Origin: Procambarus clarkii
Taxonomy: Eukaryota > Arthropoda > Malacostraca > Decapoda > Cambaridae
Length of the DNA: 64,000 bases
Assembly: GCF_040958095.1 (NCBI RefSeq)
Contig: NC_091195.1
Span: 29,640,324-29,704,323, forward strand
Reading direction: 5' to 3'
The position numbers were made by a program, and so were the translations under genes. This document shows positions 33,506 through 44,900 of this stretch, one piece after another. The notes beneath the pieces are model-generated. The model was not told the DNA's origin. It did no database searches and saw nothing but the letters and a program-made list of their open reading frames with translations. Numbering within the stretch: the first letter of the stretch is position 1; every line of letters starts with the position of its first letter.

Positions 33506-36500
33506 TGTTGGTGTGGTGTGTTGGTGTGGTTTGATGGTGTGGTGTGTTGGTGTGGTGTCGTTGTGTATTGTTGTGGTGTGGTGTGTTGATGTTGTGTGTT
33601 GGTGTTTTGTGTTGGTGTGGTGTGGTGTGTTAGCGTGGTGTGGTGTGTTAGCAAGGTGTGGCAGCGTAGTGTGTTGGTGGGGTGTGTTAGTGTGATGTGT
33701 TTGTGTGGTGTGGTTTTTGTGTGTTGGCGTGATGTGTTAGCATGGTGTGTTGGTGTTGTGTTTTGTCGTGGTGTGTTGGTGTGGTGTGTTGGTGTGATAT
33801 GTTGGAGTGGTGTGTTGGCGTGGTGTGTTGACGTGGTGTGTTGGTGTGGAGAGTGGGTGTGGTGTGTACGTGAGGTGTGTTGACGTGGTGTGTTGGCGCG
33901 ATGTGTTGGTGTGGTGTGTTGGCGTGGTGTGTTGGCATGGGGTGCTGACGTGGTGTGTTGGCATGGAGTGCTGACGTGGTGTGTCAGTGTGGTGTGGTGT
34001 ATTAGCGTGGTGTGTCGGTGTGGTGTGGTGTATTAGCGTGGTGTGTTGTTGTGGTGTGTTTTCGTGGTGTCTTGGCATGGAGTGCTGGCGTGGTGTGTTG
34101 GAGTGGTGTGTTAGTGTGGTGTGTTGGTGTGGTTTGGTGGTGTGGTGTCGATGTGTGGTGTGGTGTGTTGATGTTGTATGTTGGTGTTATGTGTTGGTGT
34201 GGTGTGGTGTGTTTGTGTGGTGTGTTCGTGTGGTGTGGTGTGTTAGTGTACTGTGTTGGTGAGGTGTGTTGGTGTGGTGTGTTGGCGTGGTGTGTTGGTG
34301 TGGTGTGGTGTTGTGGTGTGTTGGTGTGGTGGTGTGGTGTATTGGCGTGGTGTGTTGGTGTGGTGTGTTGGCCAGGTGTGTTTGGTGTGGTGTGTTAGCG
34401 TAGTGTGGTGGTGTTGTGCGTTTGTGTGGTGTTTTGGCACGGTGTGTTGGTGTAGTGTGGTGGTGTGGTATGTTAGCGTTGTGTGTTGGTGTGGTGTGTT
34501 GGTGTTGTGTGGTTGTTGGTGTGGTGTGTTGGCGTGTTGTGTTAACGTGGTGTGTTGGCATGGTGTGTTGGCATGGAGTGCTGACGTGGTGTGTTGGAGG
34601 GGTGTGTTAGTGTGGTGTGGTGTGTTGGTGTTGTGTGTTAGCGTGGTGTGCTGGCGTGGTGTGGCAGCGTAGTGTGTTGGTGAGGTGTGTTAGTGTGATG
34701 TGTTTGTGTGGTGTGGTGCTGTGTGTTGGCGTGATGTGTTAGCATGGTGTGTTGGTGTTGTGTGTTGTCGTGGTGTGTTGGTGTGGTGTGTTGGTGTGAT
34801 ATGTTGGAGTGGTGTGTTGGCATGGTGTGTTGACGTGGTGTGTTGGTGTGGAGTGTGGGTGTGGTGTGTACGTGAGGTGTGTTGACCAGGTGTGTTGGCG
34901 CGATGTGTTGGTGTGGTGTGTTGGCGTGGTGTGTTAGCATGGGGTGCTGACATGGTGTGTTGGCATGGAGTGCTGACGTGGTGTGTCGGTGTGGTGTGGT
35001 GTATTAGCGTGGTGTGTTGGTGTGGTGTGGTGTATTAGCGTGGTGTGTTGGTGTGGTGTGTTTTTGTGGTGTCTTGGCATGGAGTGCTGACGTGGTGTGT
35101 TAGAGTGGTGTGTTAGTGTGGTGTGTTGGTGTGGTGTGTTGGTGTTGTGTGTAGGCGTGGTGTGTTGGCGTGGTGTGTTGGTGTGGTGTAGTGTGTGTTG
35201 ATGTGGTGTGTTTGTGTGGTGTGTTGGAGTGGTGTGTTAGTGTGGGGTGTTGGCGTGGTGTGTTGGTGTGGTGTGTTGGCGTAGTATGTTGGTGTGGTGT
35301 TGTGTGTTGGGGTGGTGTGGTGTGTTGGTGTGGTTTGGTGTCTTTACGTGGTGTGTTGCTGTGATGTGTTGCCGTGATGTGTTGGTGTGGTCCGTTGGTG
35401 TGGTGTGTTGGTGTGTTATGGTGTGTTGGCTTACTTTGCTGACGTGGTGTGTTGGTGTGGTGTGTTGGCGTGGTGTGTTGGAGTGGTGTCGTGTGTGTTG
35501 GTGTGGTGTGTTTGTGGTGTGTTTGTGTGGTGTGTTTGTGTGGTATGTTTGCGTGGTGTGTTGGTGTGGAGTGTTGGTGTAGAGTGTTGGTGTGGTGTGT
35601 TGGTGTGGTGTATTGACGTGGTGTGTGGGCGTGGTGTGTTTGCGTGGTGTATTGGTGAAGTGTATTGGTGTAGTGTGTGTAGCGTTAGTGTCATGTGTTG
35701 GTGTGGTGTGTTCCAGTGGTGTGAACTCGTGGTATGGTGTGTTGGTGCGGTGTGTTAGTGTGGTTTGGTGGTGTGGTGTCGATGTGTGGTGTGGTGTGTT
35801 GATGTTGTATGTTGGTGTTATGTGTTGGTGTGGTGGGGTGTGTTTGTGTGGGATGTTCGTGTGGTGTGGTGTGTTGGTGTACTGTGTTGGTGAGGTGTGT
35901 TGGTGTGGTGTGTTGGTGTGGTGTGTTGGTGTGGTGTGGTGTGTTGGTGTGGTGTGGTGGTGTGGTGTATTGGCGTGGTGTGTTGGTGTGGTTTGTTGGC
36001 CGGGTGTGTTTGGTGTGGTGTGTTAGCGTAGTGTGGTGGTGTTGTGCGTTTGTGTGGTGTTTTGGCACGGTGTGTTGGTGTGGTGTTGTGGTATGTTAGC
36101 GTGGTGTGTTGGTGTGGTGTGTTGGTGTTGTGTGGTGGTGTGGTGTGTTGGCATAAAAAGTTGGTGTGATGTGTTGGCGTGGTTTGTTACCGTGTTGTGT
36201 TGGTGTGGTGTGTTGGTGTGGTGTGTTGGTGTGGTGTGCTAGCGTGGTGTGGCAGCGTGGTGTGTTGTGAGGTGTGTTAGTGTGAAGTGTGGTGTGGTGT
36301 ATTGGTGTGGTGTTGTGTGTTGTCGTGGTGTGTTGGTGTGGTGTGTTGGTGTGGTGTATTGGTGTGATGTGTTGGTGTGGTGTGTTGGCGTGGTGTGTTG
36401 ACTTGGTGTATTGGTGTGGTGTGTGGGTGTGGTGTGTGGGTGTGGTGTGTTGACGTGGTGTGTTTGCGTGATGTGTTTGTGTGGTGTGTTGGCGTGGTGT

Positions 36501-36985
36501 GTTGGCGTGGTGTGTCGGTGTTGTGTGGTGTATTAGCGTGGTGTGTTGGTGTGGTGTGTTTTCGTGGTTTGTTGGAGTGGTGTATTAGCGTGGTGTGTTG
36601 GTGTAGTGTGTTGGTGTGGTGTGTTGGCGTGTTGTGTTAACGTGGTGTGTTGGCATGGAGTGCTGACGTGGTGTGTTGGAGTGGTGTGTTGGTGTGGTGT
36701 TGGTGTGGTGTGTTGGTGTTGTGTGTTGGCGTGGTGTGCTGGCGTGGTGTGTTGGTGTTGTGTGCTAGCGTGGTGTGTTGGCGTGGTGTCTTGGTAAGGT
36801 GTGTTGGTGAGGTGAGTTATTGAGGTGTGTCGGTATGGTGTGTTGGTGTGGTGTGTTGGCGTGGTGTGTTGGCGTGGTGTGTTGGTGTGGTGTCTTGGTG
36901 TGGTGTGTTAGCGTTGTGAGTTGGCATGGTGTGTGGGTGTGTTATGTTGGAGTGGTATATTGGTGTGGTGCATTTGTGTGGTTTT
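33506..36985. repeat. 13-bp minisatellite, block F
   Basis: About 3.5 kb. Its landmarks match block B (GTACGTGAGGTGTGTTGAC, GCGTTTGTGTGGTGTTTTGG) rather than C-E. Blocks B and F therefore form a second family of higher-order unit, but F carries only one copy of the segment duplicated in B. Confidence 0.97.
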
Positions 36986-38256
36986 AAAAGTTTTTACTAA
37001 CTCAGTTCTTAAACAAGACTAATCTTTTTGCTGTATTAATTGTAATAAGACATTCTTTTATATATTATCTATGGTTACAGGTAATCATACTTGTTTATAG
37101 TTCCCAATGTAGTAAGCAACTTATTCTATTAAGGTTAAAGAAATCCTATTCATAAAAGACATTCTTTCATATATTATCTATGGTTACACTCAAATAGCTT
37201 AAAAGCATCATCTTTGCATAATTTATCAACGAATAGTACTCATTCATAAAGTAAAATTATTATAAGTAGCTTCTTCACATCAAAGTAATTATTCCAAGAT
37301 CTTTCATGCATTAAAAGGCACTCTAAATGTCCTCTTTATATAAGAAGGATATTCTCAGATCCGTCATATGTGCTCTCAGAGACATCAAAGTTTATCCCTA
37401 ATTCACTTTTGTAAATTAAAGAAACATTCTAATGCATCTTCGTACATTTAAAAATACTTTCCAGTACACTATGTCATTACTTCCAACATCTTAAACCAAT
37501 CTTTTCATAACTCAACTTAATTAAAAATACGCCTTCAGTAGTTAAAGATAACTTTTCAAGTCGTATTTTAAACAATATTTCTGTTAAACTTACTACAACA
37601 TGTAAATATTAAATGACAATGAACTTTAAGTAATATACCAAAGTAATCATACTTGTTTACAGTCCCCAATGTAGTAAGCAACTTATTCTATTAAGGTTAA
37701 AGAAATCTTATTTATAAAAAACATAAAGTTTATTTATACAACATTTAACATATACAGTTATTTAAGAAATCATAGTACTTAAACATATACAGTTATTCAA
37801 GCAATCATAGTACTTAAATATATACATTTCTTCAATAAACTATTGGGTTTAGTATATATGAAATATTTTCTCTGCAAATTGGAGAGTTTTTCAGAGATAA
37901 AAGACATTCACTGCACGTTACCATATGTTTACATGGTAGTATTACAGTATTAATATTTTTATCCATACAAACTCTTCATAAAATATCTTCTTCCCAATAT
38001 AGTTCTGTACAACCCGTCTTTTCAACAGCGTTAGTACAAGTCACAGGTAAAGTTTGTAATCATAGATCACCAGCTGTAATTTCTTCATCATCATCATCCT
38101 TATCGCCCACAGGCTTCATCAAGTAATTCCAGAACCTATAAATTATTATTTGTACCCTCGTTGAAGAGTTGAAGCCCTCGTTGAGCCCCGTTGAAGAGCA
38201 GAGGTGCAACAGGTACTCTGAGAGAGAACTCTATCAACATCAGAGGCCCGAGACTG
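36986..38256. repeat. AT-rich spacer 6
   Basis: Same boundaries. The junction reads GAGACTG then TTGG, two bases shorter than the GAGACTGTGTTGG of the other spacers. Confidence 0.95.
37832..38119 (-). pseudogene. IAP-type RING finger fragment, copy 6
   Basis: As copy 2 in all recognisable positions: TGA at the first ligand, SPIC in place of CPIC, TGA stop after NPIVY. Confidence 0.7.
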
Positions 38257-40695
38257 TTGGTGTGGTGTGTTGGTGTGGTTTGGTGGTGTGGTGTCGTTGT
38301 GTATTGTTGTGGTGTGGTGTGTTGATGTTGTGTGTTGGTGTTGTGTGTTGGCGTGGTGTATTGGCGTAGTGTGTTGATGTGGTGTGGTGTGTTGGCGTGG
38401 TGTGTTCATTTAGGTGAGTTGGTGTGGTGTGTTGGCGTGGTGTGTTCATGAGGTGAGTTGGTGTGGTGTGGTGTGTTGGTGTGGTGTGTTAGCGTTGTGA
38501 GTTGGCATGGTGTGCTATATTGGGGTTATGTGATGGTGTGGTGTTTTTGTGTGGTGTGTTTGTGTCGTGTGTTGGCGTGGTGTGTTGGCGTGGTGTGTTG
38601 GTGTGGTGTGTTAGCGTGGTGTATTAACGTGGTGTGTTGGCATGGTGTGTTGGTGTGCTGTTGTGTGTTCCCTAGGTGTGAATGCGTGGTGTGGTGTGAA
38701 CGCGAGGTATGGTGTGTTGTGTTGGTGTTGTTGTGTGGTGTGTTCATCTTGTGTGTTGGTGTTTTGTGTTGGTATTGTGTGGTTTGGTGTTGTGGTGTGG
38801 TGTGTTGGCATGGTGTGTTGGTGTGGTGTGTTGGTCGGGTATGTTTGGTGTGATGTGTTAGCGTAGTGTGGTGGTGTTTGTGTGGTGGTGTGGTGTGTTA
38901 GTGTGGTTTGTTGGCGTGTTGTGTTCGTGTGGTTTGTTGGTCTGGTGTGTTGGCATGGTGTCTTGGTGTGCTGTGTTGGCTTGGTTTGTTGGTGTGGTGT
39001 GTAGGTGTGGTGTGTTGGTGTTGTGTGTTGATATGGTATGTTGGTGTGGTGTGTTGGTGTTCTGTGGTGGTGTGGTGTGTTGGCATGGTGTGTTGGTGTG
39101 GTGTGGTGTGTTGGCATGGTTTGTTGGTGTCGTGTGTTGGCATGGTTTGTAGGTGTGGTGAGTTGACGTGGTGTGTTGGTGTGGTGTGTTGGTGTCCTGT
39201 GTTGGTGTGGTGTGTTAGCGTGGTGTGTTGGTGTGGTGTGTTGGCATGGTATGTTGGTGTGGTGTATTGGTGTGGTGTGTTGGCGTGGTGTGTTGGTGTG
39301 GTGTATTGGTATGGTGTGGTATGTTGGCACGGTGTGTTGGAGTGGTGTGTTGGCGTGGTGTGTTGCTGTAGTGTGTTGGTATGGTGTGTGGGCGTGGTGT
39401 ATTCATGTGGTGTGTTCCTGTGGTGCGTTGGTGTGGTGTGATGATGTGGTGTGTTGGTGTGGTGTGTGGCCGTGGTTTGTTGGTGAGGTGTGTTGGTGTG
39501 GGATGTTGGCATGGTTTGTTGGTGTCGTGTGTTGGTGTGGTGTGTTGGCGTGGTGTGTGGGTGTGGTGAGTTCATGTAGTGTGTAGGTGTAGTGTGTTGG
39601 TGTGGTGTATTAAAATGGTATGTTGGTGTGGTGTGGTGTGTTGGTGTGGTGTGGTGTTGTGGTGTGTTGGTGTGGTGTGGTGGTGTGGTGTATTGGCGTG
39701 GTGTGTTGGTGTGGTGTGTTGGCCGGGTGTGTTTGGTGTGGTGTGTTAGCGTAGTGTGGTGGTGTTGTGCGTTTGTGTGGTTGTGTGGTGTTTTGGCACG
39801 GTGTGTTGGTGTGGTGTGGTGTTGTGGTATGTTAGCGTGGTGTGTTGGTGTGGTGTGTTGGTGTTGTGTGGTGGTGTGGTGTGTTGGCATAAAAAGTTGG
39901 TGTGATGTGTTGGCGTGGTTTGTTACCGTGTTGTGTTGGTGTGGTGTGTTGGTGTGGTGTGCTAGCGTGGTGTGGCAGCGTGGTGTGTTGTGAGGTGTGT
40001 TAGTGTGATGTGTGGTGTGGTGTATTGGTGTGGTGTTGTGTGTTGTCGTGGTTTGTTGGTGTGGTGTGTTGGTGTGATGTGTTGGTGTGGTGTGTTGGCG
40101 TGGTGTGTTGACGTGGTGTATTGGTGGGGTGTGTGGGTGTGGTGTGTGGGTGTGGTGTGTTGACGTGGTGTGTTTGCGTGATGTGTTTGTGTGGTGTGTT
40201 GGCGTGGTGTGTTGGCGTGGTGTGTCGGTGTTGTGTGGTGTATTAGCGTGGTGTGTTGGTGTGGTGTGTTTTCGTGGTTTGTTGGAGTGGTGTATTAGCG
40301 TGGTGTGTTGGTGTAGTGTGTTGGTGTGGTGTGTTGGCGTGTTGTGTTTACGTGGTGTGTTGGCATGGAGTGCTGACGTGGTGTGTTGGAGTGGTGTGTT
40401 GGTGTGGTGTTGGTGTGGTGTGTTGGTGTTGTGTGTTGGCGTGGTGTGCTGGCGTGGTGTGTTGGTGTTGTGTGCTAGCGTGGTGTGTTGGCGTGGTGTC
40501 TTGGTGTGGTGTGTTGGTGAGGTGAGTTGGTGAGGTGTGTCGGTATGGTGTGTTGGTGTGGTGTGTTGGCGTGGTGTGTTGGCGTGGTGTGTTAGTGTGG
40601 TGTCTTGATGTGGTGTGTTAGCGTTGTGAGTTGGCATGGTGTGTGGGTGTGTTATGTTGGAGTGGTATATTGGTGTGGTGTATTTGTGTGGTTTT
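38257..40695. repeat. 13-bp minisatellite, block G
   Basis: C/D/E-type higher-order unit, shortened to about 2.44 kb by loss of units. The C/A strand stays open for 579 codons (38898-40637), the longest such artefact here. Confidence 0.97.
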
Positions 40696-41965
40696 AAAAG
40701 TTTTTACTAACTCAGTTCTTAAACAAGACTAATCTTTTTGCTGTATTAATTGTAATAAGACATTCTTTCATATATTATCTATGGTTACAGGTAATCATAC
40801 TTGTTTATAGTTCCCAATGTAGTAAGCAACTTATTCTATTAAGGTTAAAGAAATCCTATTCATAAAAGACATTCTTTCATATATTATCTATGGTTACACT
40901 CAAATAGCTTAAAAGCATCATCTTTGCATAATTTATCAACGAATAGTACTCATTCATAGAGTAAAATTATTATAAGTAGCTTCTTCACATCAAAGTAATT
41001 ATTCCAAGATCTTTCATGCATTAAAAGGCACTCTAAATGTCCTCTTTATATAAGAAGGATATTCTCAGATCCGTCATATATGCTCTCAGAGACATCAAAG
41101 TTTATCCCTAATTCACTTTTGTAAATTAAAGAAACATTCTAAGACATCTTCGTACATTTAAAAATACTTTCCAGTACACTATGTCATTACTTCCAACATC
41201 TTAAACATCTTTTCATAACTCAACTTAATTAAAAATACGCCTTCAGTAGTTAAAGATAACTTTTCAAGTCGTATTTTAAACAATATTTATGTTAAACTTA
41301 CTACAACATGTAAATATTAAATGACAATGAACTTTAAGTAATATACCCATGTAATCATACTTGTTTACAGTCCCCAATGTAGTAAGCAACTTATTCTATT
41401 AAGGTTAAAGAAATCTTATTTATAAAAAAACATAAAGTTTATTTATACAACATTTAACATATACAGTTATTTAAGAAATCATAGTACTTAAACATATACA
41501 GTTATTCAAGCAATCATAGTACTTAAATATATACATTTCTTCAATAAACTATTGGGTTTAGTATATATGAGATATTTTCTCTGCAAATTGGAGAGTTTTT
41601 CAGAGATAAAAGACATTCACTGCACGTTACCATATGTTTACATGGTAGTATTACAGTATTAATATTTTTATCCATACAAACTCTTCATAAAATATCTTCT
41701 TCCCAATATAGTTCTGTACAACCCGTCTTTTCAACAGCGTTAGTACAAGTCACAGGTAAAGTTTGTAATCATAGATCACCAGCTGTAATTTCTTCAACAT
41801 CATCATCCTTATCGCCCACAGGCTTCATCAAGTAATTCCATAACCTATAAATTATTATTTGTACCCTCGTTGAAGAGTTGAAGCCCTCGTTGAGCCCCGT
41901 TGAAGAGCAGAGGTGCAACAGGTACTCTGAGAGAGAACTCTATCAACATCAGAGGCCCGAGACTG
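40696..41965. repeat. AT-rich spacer 7
   Basis: Same boundaries, with private changes (AAACATCTTTTCA deletion near 41205; TACCCATGTAATC near 41345; CTTCAACATCATC near 41795). It is the last spacer embedded in the minisatellite. Confidence 0.95.
41541..41828 (-). pseudogene. IAP-type RING finger fragment, copy 7
   Basis: As copy 2. One codon differs in the acidic stretch (TTCAACATC for TTCATCATC on the plus strand). Confidence 0.7.
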
Positions 41966-44900
41966 TGTTGGTGTGGTTTGGTGGTGTGGTGTCGTTGTGT
42001 ATTGTTGTGGTGTGGTGTGTTGATGTTGTGTGTTGGTGTTGTGTGTTGGCGTGGTGTATTGGCGTAGTGTGTTGATGTGGTGTGGTGTGTTGGCGTGGTG
42101 TGTTCATTTAGGTGAGTTGGTGTGGTGTGTTGACGTGGTGTGTTCATGAGGTGAGTTGGTGTGGTGTGGTGTATTAGCGTTGTGAGTTGGCATGGTGTGC
42201 TATATTGGGGTTATGTGATGGTGTGGTGTTTTTGTGTGGTGTGTTTGTGTCATGTGTTGGCGTGGTGTGTTGGCGTGGTGTGTTGGTGTGGTGTGTTAGC
42301 GTGGTTTATTAGCGTGGTGTGTTGGCATGGTGTGTTGGTGTGCTGTTGTGTGTTCCCTAGGTGTGAATGCGTGGTGTGGTGTGAACGCGAGGTATGGTGT
42401 GTTGGTGTGTTGTGTTGGTGTTGTTGTGTGGTGTGTTCATCTTGTGTGTTGGTGTTTTGTGTTGGTATTGTGTGGTGTGGTGTTGTGGTGTGGTATGTTG
42501 GCATGGTGTGTTGGTGTGGTGTGTTGGTCGGGTATGTTTGGTGTGGTGTGTTAGCGTAGTGTGGTGGTGTGGTGTGTTAGTGTGGTTTGTTGGCGTGTTG
42601 TGTTCGTGTGGTTTGTTGGTCTGGTGTGTTGGCATGGTGTGTTGGTGTGGTGTGTTGGCTTGGTTTGTTGGTGTGGTGAGTTTGTGTGGTGTGTAGGTGT
42701 TTTGTGTTGGTGTTGTGTGTTGATATGGTATTTTGGTGTGGTGTGTTGGTGTTCTGTGGTGGTGTGGTGTGTTGGCATGGTGTGTTGGTGTGGTGTGGTG
42801 TGTTGGCATGGTTTGTTGGTGTCGTGTGTTGGCATGGTTTGTAGGTGTGGTGAGTTGACGTGGTGTGTTGGTGTGGTGTGTTGGTGTCCTGTGTTGGTGT
42901 GGTGTGTTAGCGTGGTGTGTTGGTGTGGTATGTGGGTGTGGTGTGGTGTGTTGGTGTCTTGTATTGGTGTGGTGAGTTGGCATGGTGTGTTGGTGTGGTG
43001 TGTTGGCATGGTATGTTGGTGTGGTGTATTGGTGTGGTGTGTTGGCGTGGTGTGTTGGTGTGGTGTATTGGTATGTTGTGTTGGTGTGGTGTGTTGGCAC
43101 GGTGTGTTGGAGTGGTGTGTTGGCGTGGTGTGTTGCTGTTGTGTGTTGGTATGGTGTGTGGACGTGGTGTATTCGTGTGGTGTGTTCCTGTGGTGCGTTG
43201 GTGTGGTGTGATGATGTGGTGTGTTGGTGTGGTGTGTGGCCGTGGTTTGTTGGTGAGGTGTGTTGGTGTGGGATGTTGGCATGGTTTGTTGGTGTCGTGT
43301 GTTGGTGTGGTGTGTTGGCGTGGTGTGTGGGTGTGGTGAGTTCATGTAGTGTGTAGGTGTAGTGCGTTGGTGTATTAAAATGGTATGTTGGTGTGGTGTG
43401 TTGGCATGGTGTGTTGGTGTGGTGTGTTGGTGTGGTGTGTTGGTGTGGTGTGTTGGTGTGGTGTGTTGGTGTGTTGTGTTGGTGTGGTGTGTTGTGTTGT
43501 GTTGGTATAGTGTGTTGGCGTTGTGTGTTAGCGTGGTGTGTTAGCGTGGTGTGTCGGTGTAATGTGTTGGCGTGGTGTGTTGGTGTGGTGTGTTGGTGAA
43601 ATGTGTTGGCGTGGTGTGTTGGTTTGGTGTGTTGGTGTGGTGTGTTGGCGTGGTGTGTTGGTGTGGTGTGTTGGTGTGATGTGTTAGTGTGGTGTGTTGG
43701 TGTGGTATGTTGGTATGGTGTGTTGGCATAGTGTGTTGGCGTGGTGTGTTGTGTAGTGTGTTGGTGTGGTGTGTTTGTGTGGTGTGCTCGTGTAGTGTGT
43801 TCGTGTGTGTTGTGTCTTGGCATGGTATGTTGGTGTGGTGTGTTCGTGTGGTGTGTTCGTGTGGTGTGCTAGTGTGGTGTGTTAGTACGGTGTGTTGGTG
43901 TGGTGTGTTCATGTGATGTGCTGGTGTGGTGTGTTAGTGTGATGTGTTGGTGTGGTGTGGTATATTGATGTGGTGTTGTATGTTGGCGTGATGTGTTAGC
44001 ATGGTGTGTTGATGTGGTGTGTTATCGTGGTGTGTTGGTGTGGTGTGTTGGTATGGTGTGTTGACGTGGTTTGTTGGCTAGGTGTGTTGGTGTGGTGTGT
44101 TGGTGTGTTGTGTTGGTGTGGTGTGTTGGCAAGGTGTGTTGCATTATGTGTTGGTGTGGTGTGGTGTGTTAGCGTGGTGTGGTAGCGTGGTGTGTTGGTG
44201 TGGTATGTTAGTGTTCAGTGTTGGCGTGATGTGTTAGCGTGGTGTGTTGGTATTGTGTGTTGTCGTGGTGTTTTGGTATTGTGTGTTGTCGTGGTGTGTT
44301 GGTATTGTGTGTTGTCGTGGTATGTTGGTATTGTGTGTTGTCGTAGTGTGTTGGTGTGGTGTGTTAGCGTGGTGTGTTAGCGTGGTGTGTTTGCGTGGTG
44401 TTTTGGTGTGGTGTATTAGCGTGGTGTGTTGGTGTGGTGTATTAGCGTGGTGTGTTGGTGTGGTGTATTGGTGTGGTGTTTTGGTGTGGTGTGTTGGCGT
44501 GGTGTGTTGGTGTGGTGTGTGTTGGTGAGGTGTGTTGGTGTGGTGTGTTGGTGTGGTGTGTTGGCGTGGTGTGTTGGCGTGGTGTGTTGTGTTTCCGTGG
44601 TGTTTTAGCGTGGTGTGTTGGCGTGGTGTGTTGGCGTTGTGTGTTGGTGTGGTGTGTTGATGTGGTGTGTCGGTGTGGTGTGTTGTGTTGATGTGGTGTG
44701 TCGGTGTGGTGTGTTGTGTTGATGTGGTGTGTCGGTGTGGTGGGTTGGTGTGTTGTGTTGGTGTGGTGTGTTGGCGTTGTGTGTTGGTGTGGTGTATTGA
44801 TGTGGTGTGTCGGTGTGGTGTGTTGGTTTGGTGTTTTTGTGTGGTGTGGTCCCTTGGTGTGGTGTGTTGGTGTGGTGTGTTAGCGTGGTGTGTTGTGTTG

